Shown here in pieces: positions 1 through 8,335 of a stretch of DNA of 64,000 nucleotides. This stretch comes from Spirosoma panaciterrae DSM 21099. GTDB lineage: Bacteria > Bacteroidota > Bacteroidia > Cytophagales > Spirosomataceae. A model generated the notes under the pieces. It saw only the letters and a program-made list of their open reading frames with translations, ran no database searches and was not told the DNA's origin. A program made the position numbers and the translations under genes. Location: positions 310,001 to 374,000 of the forward strand of contig NZ_KB893195.1 in assembly GCF_000374025.1 (NCBI RefSeq), read 5' to 3'. The stretch's first letter is position 1; every line of letters starts with the position of its first letter.

Positions 1-551
1 CGACGGCACCCATTCTCGATCAGGTGTTCGGTTGCTTTGAAGGCCGCAGCATGATTATCGACAATCACTTTCGAGACATTGATACTTTCGGCATAACGAT
101 CAAACAATACCAGCGGAATGTTCTTCCGAACCAGCCGCTCTACATGCTCATAATTGTCGGTATCGCGGGATAGCGAAATAATAAACCCTTCGACCTGACT
201 TCGCATCAGGTTCTGAATATTGGTGATTTCGCGCAGATACGATTCGTTGGTCTGACAGACCAGTACGCTATACCCCGCCTGCAAAGCCGCTTCTTCGATG
301 CTGTTCAGCATGGCCGAGAAGTAATAATAGCTCAGGTTCGGGACAATCACGCCAATCGTTTTGGTTCGGCTTTTTGCCAGATTTTTGGCTAATTGATTGG
401 GTTGATAATCCAACTCTTCGGCCAGTTTCAAGACCGCGTTTCGCGTGTCGGGATGGATTTCGGGCATACCACGCAACGCCCGCGAAACGGTCGAAATCGA
501 GATATTCAGCGAACGGGCAATATCTTTTATCGTGACAGGGGTGTTTTTCAT
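1..551 (-). CDS. LacI-family transcriptional repressor, N-terminal part (gene runs off the window start)
   Basis: Reading the complement from the ATG at 549-551 gives an open frame to the window edge (183 codons). It begins MKNTPVTIKDIARSLNIS and continues STVSRALRGMPEI, a textbook LacI helix-turn-helix with the TVSRAL recognition helix. The hinge segment (YQPNQLAKNLAKSRTKTIGV) follows, then the first half of a periplasmic-binding-like sensor domain (IGVIVPNLSYYYFSAML, VLVCQTNES, EGFIISLSRD, IPLVLFDRY). The ligand cannot be told from this half. A perfect LacI-type palindrome sits about 140 bases upstream of the start, so self-regulation is likely. The C-terminal half lies outside the window, so it is not known whether the gene is intact. 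Confidence 0.93.
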   Translation of the reverse strand, partial: MKNTPVTIKDIARSLNISISTVSRALRGMPEIHPDTRNAVLKLAEELDYQPNQLAKNLAKSRTKTIGVIVPNLSYYYFSAMLNSIEEAALQAGYSVLVCQTNESYLREITNIQNLMRSQVEGFIISLSRDTDNYEHVERLVRKNIPLVLFDRYAESINVSKVIVDNHAAAFKATEHLIENGCR

Positions 552-977
552 GCCGACCAGAAACCAATTACCAATTATAACTTTTAGAAGAAAGTCTTCC
601 CAAGATACTTCAAACCGACTAAAATGCCAGTAAAACTCATGTGCAATTTAGTTTAAAAAAATTTAAACATTTCAAGTCAGTGTTATTTTATGCAAACGTT
701 TGCGGTAGCGTTTGCGGAATCGATTGCATAAAACAAAGTGATTTCAGGCGCCAAAACGCCTTGACAAGTTGTACTAAGAAAGTATATTAGTATATAATAC
801 CCAGAAAAACAGCCATACGTATCCTTTATCAGGCTTGGAACTGATCTGGCCCCTTAAAGCCAGGAATTGTACTTTACCCTGAAAAGACATCAACTGTATT
901 TTCGCCATATAGTTGCTGCGCTGGCGTAACCTGTTTGACACGGTATGACTTGTATACTCTTTTCCTGACATACGATT
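552..977. other. Divergent intergenic region between the lacI-like gene and the sigma factor gene
   Basis: This stretch has no credible gene. It holds the palindrome described separately, plus a second half-site GCGTTTGC just after it and an ATCGATTGCAT motif around 719-729. The rest is AT-rich near 640-690 and otherwise featureless to my eye. Both flanking genes are transcribed away from it, so it must carry both promoters. I could not identify a convincing -33/-7 pair. Confidence 0.5.
692..703. promoter_or_regulatory. LacI-type operator palindrome
   Basis: GCAAACGTTTGC is a perfect 12-base palindrome with the central CG typical of LacI/GalR operators. A further half-site (GCGTTTGC, 708-715) follows within one helical turn. 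It lies between the divergent lacI-like gene and the sigma gene, so it is a good candidate autoregulatory site. The assignment to this regulator is inference from position. Confidence 0.6.
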
Positions 978-1571
978 ATGGCTAGGTTAGCCTTGGTTCC
1001 TACTGATGAAGTCCTACTTGCTCAACTCTGGCTACGGTTCAAAGCGGGCGATGGGCAGGCGTTTAATCAATTAATCCAGAAACGTTACCGGGTACTGTTT
1101 ACCTATGCTACTCGTTTTACCCAAGACCGCGAATTAATCAAAGACTGCCTTCAGGAACTGTTTCTGGAGCTTTGGTATCGACGAACGAACCTGGTCGACA
1201 CATCCTACGTGACCATTTACCTCATCAAAGCCCTGCGAAACAACCTGTTTCGGCTCCTTAAAAAAGAAACAGGCCGGGAAATGCTGCTCGATGACTGGGA
1301 GGCAACTGGCGCCTTTCTGACCGATGGCCGGACTCACGAAAATGATTTGATCATTGACGAATTCTGTTCGGAAAAGGAAGTCCGCCTGCGGCAGCTCATC
1401 GACCAGCTTCCAGCGCGGCAACAGGAGGTCATCTTCCTCAAATTTTACAAAGGTCTGTCGAACGAAACCATCGCCCAGATGATGGATGTGGAGCGCCAGA
1501 CCGTCGCCAATTTTCTGTACCGAGCCCTGGGAACCATGAAATCAACCCTACGAACTCAGGCGTTTGCATAA
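978..1571 (+). CDS. RNA polymerase sigma-70 factor, ECF type
   Basis: This 197-residue protein has sigma region 2 at roughly residues 22-90 (AFNQLIQKRYRVLFTYA, DCLQELFLELWYRR) and region 4 at roughly 130-190 (LIDQLPARQQEVIFLKFYKG, followed by the helix-turn-helix NETIAQMMDVERQTVANFLYRAL). Length and layout match the Bacteroidota ECF group that usually works with a FecR-type anti-sigma and a SusC/D pair. No FecR gene is adjacent here: the next gene is a cytochrome-like protein, so its partner is unknown. The ATG at 978 gives the full region 2 and is preceded by a strong in-frame stop context. Confidence 0.92.
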   Translation: MARLALVPTDEVLLAQLWLRFKAGDGQAFNQLIQKRYRVLFTYATRFTQDRELIKDCLQELFLELWYRRTNLVDTSYVTIYLIKALRNNLFRLLKKETGREMLLDDWEATGAFLTDGRTHENDLIIDEFCSEKEVRLRQLIDQLPARQQEVIFLKFYKGLSNETIAQMMDVERQTVANFLYRALGTMKSTLRTQAFA

Positions 1572-1576
1572 ATTAT

Positions 1577-1690
1577 TGAGTGATTGAGCGATTGAATGGT
1601 TGAGTGAAGGAAGACGCACCACTCAACCATTCAATCATTCAATCATTCAATCATTCATTCACTCAACAACTCATTCGCTCAATCATCCAC
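1577..1690. repeat. Intergenic hairpin made of ATTGAATG words
   Basis: ATTGAATGGTTGAGT (1591-1605) is the exact reverse complement of 1621-1635, with a 15-base loop. Both sides continue as degenerate tandem words (TGATTGAGCG on the left; CATTCAAT and ATTCACTC words to 1685 on the right). It follows the sigma gene stop and probably ends its transcript. The same word family builds the 42-bp hairpin inside rnpB at 56698-56802. Confidence 0.75.
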
Positions 1691-1850
1691 GTCGGATTTG
1701 TGTAAAACAACCTCTTATTTGTGCATTTATCTTCGCTGAATAAAATCCTATTTTTGCTCTCGATTAGTCAATATAATAGTCGGTAACTACCTGCAGCTTT
1801 TGACCGTTATTTCGCGGATTGGCTGCCGATAGCTACTTAGTCGGGAGCCT

Positions 1851-4800
1851 ATGCAACGAATATCGCGCTTATCGTTTATCCATCCCTACCCCTTACTGCT
1901 GGCCAGCCTGATCGGTTTTTGCGCTGTCGGTTTCCTGCAAAGCTGTAGTCATGTCGACAAGCCCGTCGCTATTTTGCAGTTGGCCGATAAGCTTCCCGAA
2001 ACCGTCGATTACAACCTGCATGTCAAACCCATTCTTTCCGACAAATGCTTTTTCTGCCACGGTCCCGACAAGAACAGCCAGAAAGCTGGCCTGGAACTGG
2101 CCACTCGTGAAGGCGCCCTGGCCGCGCTAAAAAAAGCGAAAGGCAAACACGCCATCGTTCCCGGCGATCTGGCGAATAGTGAAGTCTACCACCGAATCGT
2201 CACCACCGACGAGCAGGAGATGATGCCTCCCAAAGCTTCCAACCGGGTTTTGTCGGATTATGAAAAAGCGATTCTCGTAAAATGGATTGAACAGGGAGCC
2301 GAATACAAACCCCACTGGGCACTCATCAAACCTCAGCAATCGGAGCTACCAGGCGTGTCCAACACAGGCTGGGTCAAAAACCCAATCGATCAGTTCATCC
2401 TGCACAAACTGGACGAAAAAGGGCTAAAACCGTCGCCCGAGGCCGATCGGGAAACGTTGCTTCGCCGGGTAAGCCTCGACCTGACCGGACTGCCTCCTAC
2501 CCTCAGCGAAATTGACGCATTCCTGGCCGACAACTCCCCCAATGCCTACGAAAAAGTAGTGGATCGGTTGCTGCAATCGCCCCACTATGGCGAGAAAATG
2601 GCCGTCGACTGGCTGGATCTGGCCCGCTATGCCGATACACATGGCTACACCGTCGACCGCTACCGACCCATGTGGCCCTGGCGCGACTGGGTTATTCAGG
2701 CATTCAATCGAAATCAGCCATTCAGCCAATTCCTTACCTGGCAACTGGCCGGAGATTTACTTCCCCGCCGTACCGGCGACCCGGCCACCCGCGAACAACG
2801 GCTGGCAACGGCCTTCAACCGGAACCATTCGCAGAACATGGAAGGAGGCATTATCAATGAAGAGTTTCGGGTCGAATACGTTGCCGACCGTACCAACACG
2901 CTGGGTACGGCCATGCTGGGTCTTACTGTAGAATGTGCCCGTTGCCACGACCATAAGTTCGATCCCATTTCGCAGAAAGATTATTACAGTCTTTTCGCCT
3001 TTTTCAACAATGTGGACGAAATCGGGCAAATCTCCTGGGACGATGCCATGCCCGTTCCGACCATGCTCCTCTCCGACAAAAAACAGGATAGCCTGCTGAC
3101 CTTCATCGACACCCATATCAAAACCGATGAACAGGCACTAGCGAAAACCATATCCGCTGAACAACAGAACTTTACTCAGTGGAAAACCAATACCCATAAC
3201 ACCATCACCTTCGACCCAAAGAAGGGGTTACAGGCTCGGTTTACCTTCGACAAGCTAGTCAATGGCCAGTTTATCAGCGAGGTATCCCCTGCCGATAAAG
3301 GCACCGTTGTTGATCCGGTACTAACAAAAGGGAAGTTCGGGCAGGCGTTCCAATCCAATGGCGATGATATTTTGAGTTTAGGCCAGGTTGGTATCTTTCA
3401 CCGGGCGCAACCCTTTTCCATCGGCGTCTGGGTCAACATCCCGAATGGGCTAAACAAAGGGGTGATTCTGCACAAAGGGCAGGGTGATATTCTCTATAAT
3501 TTCCGGGGGTATTTCCTGAACATCCGCGATGGGAAAGCCGAACTTCGGATGGCGCATACCTGGCCGTATAACAGCCTCAATCGGGTGAGTCAGCAACCGC
3601 TTCCCAAACAAAAATGGATTCACCTGACCATGACCTACGACGGCTCCAGCAAAGCCAGCGGCTTAAAGCTGTACCTGGATGGTCGGGAAATGGCCATGAC
3701 GACGGAACGGGACAATCTGTACAAAGACATTATTTTCTCCCGATCTCTGAGCAAAGATCAACCGGGCTTGCAGGTAGGTGCCGACATGCGGGGAACAGGT
3801 ATCAAAAACGGATTGGTCGATGAGCTGGTCGTCTATAACCGGGAACTGACGGCTCCTGAAGTCACTTTACTGGCGCAATCGTCGGGAAGCACCGCGCCCT
3901 TATCGACTACGCTAGCTGACCCCAACGCGTTGCTGACATACTATCTGGCGAATGTATCGGTTCCGTATCAGCGCCAGCGTGCCGCCCTTCAACAGCTTCG
4001 TACCGATCGCAACTGCGAGGCCGAAGCGATTCCTGAATTGATGGTGATGGAGGAAATGAAGACCCCACGCCCGACCTACATCCTTAAACGGGGGGTGTAC
4101 GATGCCCACGGCGAGCGCGTTCGACCCGATGTTCCGGCCAGTATTCTGCCCTTTCCGGCCAGCTTTCCGCGCAATCGGCTTGGGCTGGCTCAGTGGTTGC
4201 TGCACCCCGACAACCCCCTGACGGCCCGTGTGGTGGTCAATCGCTATTGGCAAACGTATTTTGGGACAGGTATTCAAAAATCGTCCAACAATTTTGGTAA
4301 TCAGGGCGGGCTTCCCTCCCATCCCGAACTTCTCGACTGGCTGGCGATTCATTTCCGGGAGTCCAAATGGAATATGAAGGCCATGCAAAAGCTGATTGTC
4401 ATGTCGGCCACCTACCGGCAGTCGTCACGCGCCACAAAGGAAAGCCTACATCAAGATCCGGAAAATAGCTGGTTGTCGCGAGGCCCCATGTCGCGTCTGA
4501 CAGCCGAGATGGTCCGGGATAACGCCTTAGCCGCCAGCGGTCTGCTTTCCGGAAAAATTGGTGGCCCCAGCGTAAAACCCTACCAGCCCGAAGGTTTATG
4601 GGCGGTCAACAACACGACGTATGAGCAGGACAAAGGCGAAAATCTGTACCGACGGAGTTTATACACGTTCTGGCGTCGGACCAATCCGCCCCCGTCGATG
4701 AACACCTTCGATGCGCCTTCGCGTAGCTATTGCGTGGTACAGCGGCAGAAAACCAGTACACCCCTGCAAGCGCTGGTGTTGCTCAACGACCCACAGTTTG

Positions 4801-5102
4801 TCGAAGCCGCCAAAGTGATCTCCGAGCGATCACTGGCGCGTTACCCAACCCGTTCTGAGCAGCTTACCAATCTGTTCCGGCTATTGACGAGCCGTAAACC
4901 GATCCCGAAAGAAATGGCGATCCTGACCCGGTTGTATGAACAGGAATACCAGAAATTCAGGACCAATCCAGCCAAAATGAACGGCTGGCTACAGGCTGGT
5001 GACTATAAACTGCCAACCGGAATCGATAAACCCGCTCTGGCGGCCGGAGCTGTTGTGGCCAGTACGGTTATGAATTCAGAAGCATTTATTACCAAACATT
5101 AA
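1851..5102 (+). CDS. PSCyt1 / DUF1549 / LamG / DUF1553 lipoprotein of the Planctomycete cytochrome type
   Basis: This 1083-residue exported protein starts with a signal peptide ending in a lipobox-like LQSC. The Planctomycete cytochrome c domain carries a CFFCH haem motif at residues 66-70 (followed by GPDKNSQKAGLEL). DUF1549 follows (residues about 170-390: NPIDQFILHKLDEKGL, LARYADTHGY) and ends with a second CARCH motif (362-366, followed by DHKFDPIS). A LamG-like jelly roll spans about 460-690. The C-terminal DUF1553 contains NPLTARVVVNRYWQ and LSRGPMSRLTAEMVRDNAL. In Planctomycetes, Verrucomicrobia and Cytophagales such proteins sit next to DUF1501 genes, exactly as here. The biochemical reaction is not established; an extracytoplasmic redox or polymer-degrading role is inference. 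Confidence 0.9.
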   Translation: MQRISRLSFIHPYPLLLASLIGFCAVGFLQSCSHVDKPVAILQLADKLPETVDYNLHVKPILSDKCFFCHGPDKNSQKAGLELATREGALAALKKAKGKHAIVPGDLANSEVYHRIVTTDEQEMMPPKASNRVLSDYEKAILVKWIEQGAEYKPHWALIKPQQSELPGVSNTGWVKNPIDQFILHKLDEKGLKPSPEADRETLLRRVSLDLTGLPPTLSEIDAFLADNSPNAYEKVVDRLLQSPHYGEKMAVDWLDLARYADTHGYTVDRYRPMWPWRDWVIQAFNRNQPFSQFLTWQLAGDLLPRRTGDPATREQRLATAFNRNHSQNMEGGIINEEFRVEYVADRTNTLGTAMLGLTVECARCHDHKFDPISQKDYYSLFAFFNNVDEIGQISWDDAMPVPTMLLSDKKQDSLLTFIDTHIKTDEQALAKTISAEQQNFTQWKTNTHNTITFDPKKGLQARFTFDKLVNGQFISEVSPADKGTVVDPVLTKGKFGQAFQSNGDDILSLGQVGIFHRAQPFSIGVWVNIPNGLNKGVILHKGQGDILYNFRGYFLNIRDGKAELRMAHTWPYNSLNRVSQQPLPKQKWIHLTMTYDGSSKASGLKLYLDGREMAMTTERDNLYKDIIFSRSLSKDQPGLQVGADMRGTGIKNGLVDELVVYNRELTAPEVTLLAQSSGSTAPLSTTLADPNALLTYYLANVSVPYQRQRAALQQLRTDRNCEAEAIPELMVMEEMKTPRPTYILKRGVYDAHGERVRPDVPASILPFPASFPRNRLGLAQWLLHPDNPLTARVVVNRYWQTYFGTGIQKSSNNFGNQGGLPSHPELLDWLAIHFRESKWNMKAMQKLIVMSATYRQSSRATKESLHQDPENSWLSRGPMSRLTAEMVRDNALAASGLLSGKIGGPSVKPYQPEGLWAVNNTTYEQDKGENLYRRSLYTFWRRTNPPPSMNTFDAPSRSYCVVQRQKTSTPLQALVLLNDPQFVEAAKVISERSLARYPTRSEQLTNLFRLLTSRKPIPKEMAILTRLYEQEYQKFRTNPAKMNGWLQAGDYKLPTGIDKPALAAGAVVASTVMNSEAFITKH

Positions 5103-5136
5103 TGACATTGTCATGGATGGTCATGAATGACTACGA

Positions 5137-6615
5137 ATGACAAACAATGACCCCGACAGGACCATGAAGGACAAAATCACACAAAGTCTGGCCGATACTT
5201 TTAACCGACGGTCGTTTCTGACTAAGGCTACGGTTGGCCTGGGTTCGCTGGCATTAGGGTCTTTACTACCCGGAAATCTGTTTTCGACCCCATCGCCAAC
5301 GTCGGCAACTCCGCTTGTTCCGCACCGGGCACCCAAAGCCAAACGAATTGTGTATCTGTGTCAAAGCGGTGGCCCATCCCAGCTCGAACTGTTCGATTAC
5401 AAACCCTTTCTGGAAAAGATGCACGGCAAAGATCTGCCCGAATCCGTCCGAAAAGGACAGCGGCTGACGAGTATGAGCGCCCAGCAGGCTTCATTACCGC
5501 TGGTTCGTTCGCCCTATGCCTTTGCCCAGCACGGCCAAAGTGGAGCCTGGATAAGTGAGTTGATGCCTCACACCAGCCGGGTAGCCGACGACCTGTGTTT
5601 CGTCAAGTCGATGTTTACCGAGCAGATCAACCACGACCCGGCACTGACATTCTTCCAGACGGGCAATCAACTGGCGGGCCGGCCCAGTATCGGGTCATGG
5701 ATCAGTTATGGACTGGGGTCAGCGAATGAAAACCTGCCCGCGTTCATCGTGCTGGTATCGAAAAACGCCCCTCAGGACCAACCCCTGTATGCCCGACTCT
5801 GGGGAAATGGCTTTTTGCCGTCCAAACACCAGGGCGTACAATTCCGATCCGGTGCCGACCCCGTGCTGTATCTGAACAATCCGTCGGGTTATACCACCGC
5901 CGACCGACGCTATATGCTCGACGCGCTCAAAGACCTGAATCAGGTTCAGGAAGAGCTGTATGGCGACCCGGAAGTAGCCAACCACATTGCCCAGTACGAA
6001 ATGGCGTTCCGAATGCAAACATCTGTTCCCGAAGTAAACGACCTGTCTGACGAGCCCGACTGGGTGTTCGATCTGTACGGCCCTGAAGCCCGGAATCCGG
6101 GAACGTTTGCCGCTAACTGCCTCATGGCCCGTCGGTTGCTGGAACGCGATGTCAAGTTTGTGCAACTGTATCACCAGGGCTGGGATCAACACGGAGACTT
6201 GCCCAAAGGCATTAGCCGTCAGTGTCAGGCAACCGACCAGCCTTCAGCCGCATTGGTTCAGGATTTGAAACAACGGGGGCTGCTCGATGATACCATCGTC
6301 ATTTGGGGTGGTGAATTTGGTCGCACCAACTACTCACAGGGGAAACTGACGAAAGATAATTACGGTCGCGATCACCATCCCCGCTGTTTTACGATCTGGA
6401 TGGCGGGCGGTGGTGTAAAGCCGGGAATCACCTATGGCGAAACCGATGAATTCGGCTACAACGTTGCCCACAACCCCGTGCATGTGCATGATTTTCAAGC
6501 CACATTGCTCTATCTGATGGGTATCGACCACGAAAAGCTAACGTATGAATTTCAGGGCCGACGCTTCCGGCTGACGGATGTGGAAGGTAAAGTCGTAAAA
6601 GGAATTTTAGCCTAA
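5137..6615 (+). CDS. DUF1501 domain protein with twin-arginine signal
   Basis: This 492-residue protein has a Tat motif RRSFLTK at about residues 25-31 followed by a hydrophobic stretch (VGLGSLALGSLLPG). The body is DUF1501, which belongs to the alkaline-phosphatase/sulfatase-like superfamily: RIVYLCQSGGPSQLELFD near the start, then NQLAGRPSIGSWISYGLGS, LYHQGWDQHGDLP and IVIWGGEFGRT, and a late GRDHHPRCFTIWMAGGG. It starts 34 bases after the PSCyt1 gene and forms a transcription unit with it. The ATG at 5164 (residue 10) is an equally good start, since both leave the Tat motif intact. The enzymatic role is unproven for this family. Confidence 0.9.
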   Translation: MTNNDPDRTMKDKITQSLADTFNRRSFLTKATVGLGSLALGSLLPGNLFSTPSPTSATPLVPHRAPKAKRIVYLCQSGGPSQLELFDYKPFLEKMHGKDLPESVRKGQRLTSMSAQQASLPLVRSPYAFAQHGQSGAWISELMPHTSRVADDLCFVKSMFTEQINHDPALTFFQTGNQLAGRPSIGSWISYGLGSANENLPAFIVLVSKNAPQDQPLYARLWGNGFLPSKHQGVQFRSGADPVLYLNNPSGYTTADRRYMLDALKDLNQVQEELYGDPEVANHIAQYEMAFRMQTSVPEVNDLSDEPDWVFDLYGPEARNPGTFAANCLMARRLLERDVKFVQLYHQGWDQHGDLPKGISRQCQATDQPSAALVQDLKQRGLLDDTIVIWGGEFGRTNYSQGKLTKDNYGRDHHPRCFTIWMAGGGVKPGITYGETDEFGYNVAHNPVHVHDFQATLLYLMGIDHEKLTYEFQGRRFRLTDVEGKVVKGILA

Positions 6616-6646
6616 TCAATCAGTAACCTTACCCGTATTTTGACCA

Positions 6647-7747
6647 ATGAATCAGCCCCAAACCCGCCGAACCTTTCTTAAACAGTCAACAGCCGCTGTG
6701 GCCAGTTCGCTGGCCGTTAACCTCATTGGCTACGCCCGAAATCCTGAACAGGATGTGATTGGTCATGGTGCCTATCGGTATCGGGTCAATAAAGAATGGG
6801 GTATACTCGACCCAGCCAAAACGCCCGTGTTCAACTGTCATGAGATGGTCAAAGACGCGAAAGGTCGGCTGATTATGATCAACGACGAGGTTAAAAACAA
6901 CATCCTGGTCTACGACAAATCGGGTAAGTTGCTCGATTCGTGGGGCACCCGCTACCCCGGCGGACATGGGCTGACACTGGCCAGTGAAGGGGGCGACGAT
7001 TTTCTGTTCATTACGGACTGTGGTTATTTTTTCGGCCGCGACAATAAATGGCACGCCCAATCGGGCGGCATTTTCAAAACCACCCTGGATGGCAGCCTGA
7101 TTTTCAGCATCGGCCATCCATCCACCATTGGCGTTTATAAGCCCGACCAGAAATTCATGCCGACCGAAGTAGCCGTAGCCCCCAACGGTGATTTTTATGT
7201 GGCCGATGGGTATGGCTCCGACTACATCATCCAGTACAATCATCAGGGACAGTACATCCGGCATTTTGGAGGCCATAACAATGCCAACCCCGATCATAAC
7301 CTCAACAATGCTCACGGTGTAGCGGTCGATCTGCGACAACCCAACAGCCCTAAACTCATCTGTACCTCGCGGGAAGACAATGCCTTCAAATTCTTCACCC
7401 TCGACGGAAACTACCTCGAAACGGTTCAACTGCCGGGGGCTTATGTTTGTCGGCCCGTAATCAATGGCGAGAACATTTACGCGGGCGTATGCTGGTCGAA
7501 ATCGCGGGAAACGGGCAAACGGTTCGATAATTCTGGTTTTGTAACGATTCTGGACAAGAACAACCGGGTAATCTCCAATCCGGGCGGCACACAGCCCGAA
7601 TACAAAAACGGAGTGCTCCAGCAACTCTTTCAGGACGGCAACACGTTCTACCACGGCCACGACGTATGTGTTGACGAAGACCATAATCTATACGTCTGTC
7701 AATGGAATGCCAATCGTACGTATCCGATCAAACTGGAGCGGGTGTAG
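6647..7747 (+). CDS. Tat-exported NHL-repeat beta-propeller protein
   Basis: This 366-residue protein begins with a Tat signal (RRTFLKQSTAAVASSLAV). The rest reads as a six-bladed NHL-type propeller, with recurrent blade motifs such as NILVYDKSGKLLDSWG, PTEVAVAPNGDFYVADGYGSD and NLNNAHGVAVDLRQP, and a closing strand DHNLYVCQWN. Similar proteins are annotated as peptidyl-alpha-hydroxyglycine lyase-like, but I cannot identify catalytic residues. It lies 31 bases after the DUF1501 gene, so the three exported proteins probably act together outside the cytoplasm. Confidence 0.85.
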   Translation: MNQPQTRRTFLKQSTAAVASSLAVNLIGYARNPEQDVIGHGAYRYRVNKEWGILDPAKTPVFNCHEMVKDAKGRLIMINDEVKNNILVYDKSGKLLDSWGTRYPGGHGLTLASEGGDDFLFITDCGYFFGRDNKWHAQSGGIFKTTLDGSLIFSIGHPSTIGVYKPDQKFMPTEVAVAPNGDFYVADGYGSDYIIQYNHQGQYIRHFGGHNNANPDHNLNNAHGVAVDLRQPNSPKLICTSREDNAFKFFTLDGNYLETVQLPGAYVCRPVINGENIYAGVCWSKSRETGKRFDNSGFVTILDKNNRVISNPGGTQPEYKNGVLQQLFQDGNTFYHGHDVCVDEDHNLYVCQWNANRTYPIKLERV

Positions 7748-7846
7748 CGGTCGAAATTTGAGCAAAAACAGGAATCGGCTTGAGGTAGGTCATGTCCTGA
7801 ATGGGTAGGTTAGTTGACCTTTGACTCAATCAAAACAAATCCATTC

Positions 7847-8266
7847 ATGAAGCACAGAGAGCCTGTTTCGAACATTATGACCCGTACGGTATTCACCGTC
7901 AACCTTAGCGATGATCTTCACCAGGTTATCGACCTCATCAATCACCATAAAATCAGACATGTGCCTGTCGTCGATGCCCATGAAATAGTCGGTATGATCA
8001 GCAAAACGGACGTCAACCGACTGACTTTCAGCTCGCTGTTTGAAGGGCAGGAAGATGCCGACGAGGCTGTTTTACAGATACTCACCATTGAGCAGGTCAT
8101 GACCCATAAACCCCGGACCATTCCGGTCAGCTTCACCATCCGGGAAGTAGCCGAAGTGTTTGCCGAAGAGGAGTTCCACGCCCTGCCGGTTGTCGACGAA
8201 GAGAACAAACTGGTTGGTATCGTTACCACCACCGATGTAATCAATTACTTACTCGATCAATATTAA
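7847..8266 (+). CDS. CBS-domain pair protein
   Basis: This 139-residue cytosolic protein has two tandem CBS motifs: VSNIMTRTVFTVNLSDDL with IRHVPVVDAHEIVGMIS, then IEQVMTHKPRTIPVSFTI with FHALPVVDEENKLVGIVTTTDVI. CBS pairs bind adenine nucleotides and usually regulate a partner enzyme or channel, but no partner is fused or adjacent. I chose the ATG at 7847 (MKHREPVSNIM) instead of one 33 bases earlier because family members begin just before the first CBS strand. Confidence 0.88.
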   Translation: MKHREPVSNIMTRTVFTVNLSDDLHQVIDLINHHKIRHVPVVDAHEIVGMISKTDVNRLTFSSLFEGQEDADEAVLQILTIEQVMTHKPRTIPVSFTIREVAEVFAEEEFHALPVVDEENKLVGIVTTTDVINYLLDQY

Positions 8267-8282
8267 TCCAATCGGTTCCTGT

Positions 8283-8320
8283 GGTTGCGGTGTCGGTTCC
8301 TGTGAACCGACACCGCAACC
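8283..8320. terminator. Perfect hairpin between convergent genes, probably a bidirectional terminator
   Basis: GGTTGCGGTGTCGGTTC (8283-8299) and its exact reverse complement (8304-8320) form 17 base pairs closed by a CTGT loop. It sits between the CBS gene and the convergent TolB-like gene. There is no long T-run, so termination is inferred from position and stem strength. Confidence 0.65.
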
Positions 8321-8335
8321 ATCATCAGGTAAACC

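Noticed and set aside
1577..1690. CRISPR array
   Set aside because: The words are only 7-9 bases, imperfect and without spacers of constant length.
6686..7684. Minus-strand frame of over 330 codons opposite the NHL gene
   Set aside because: The plus-strand NHL protein has a Tat signal and blade repeats, while the minus frame has no family features.
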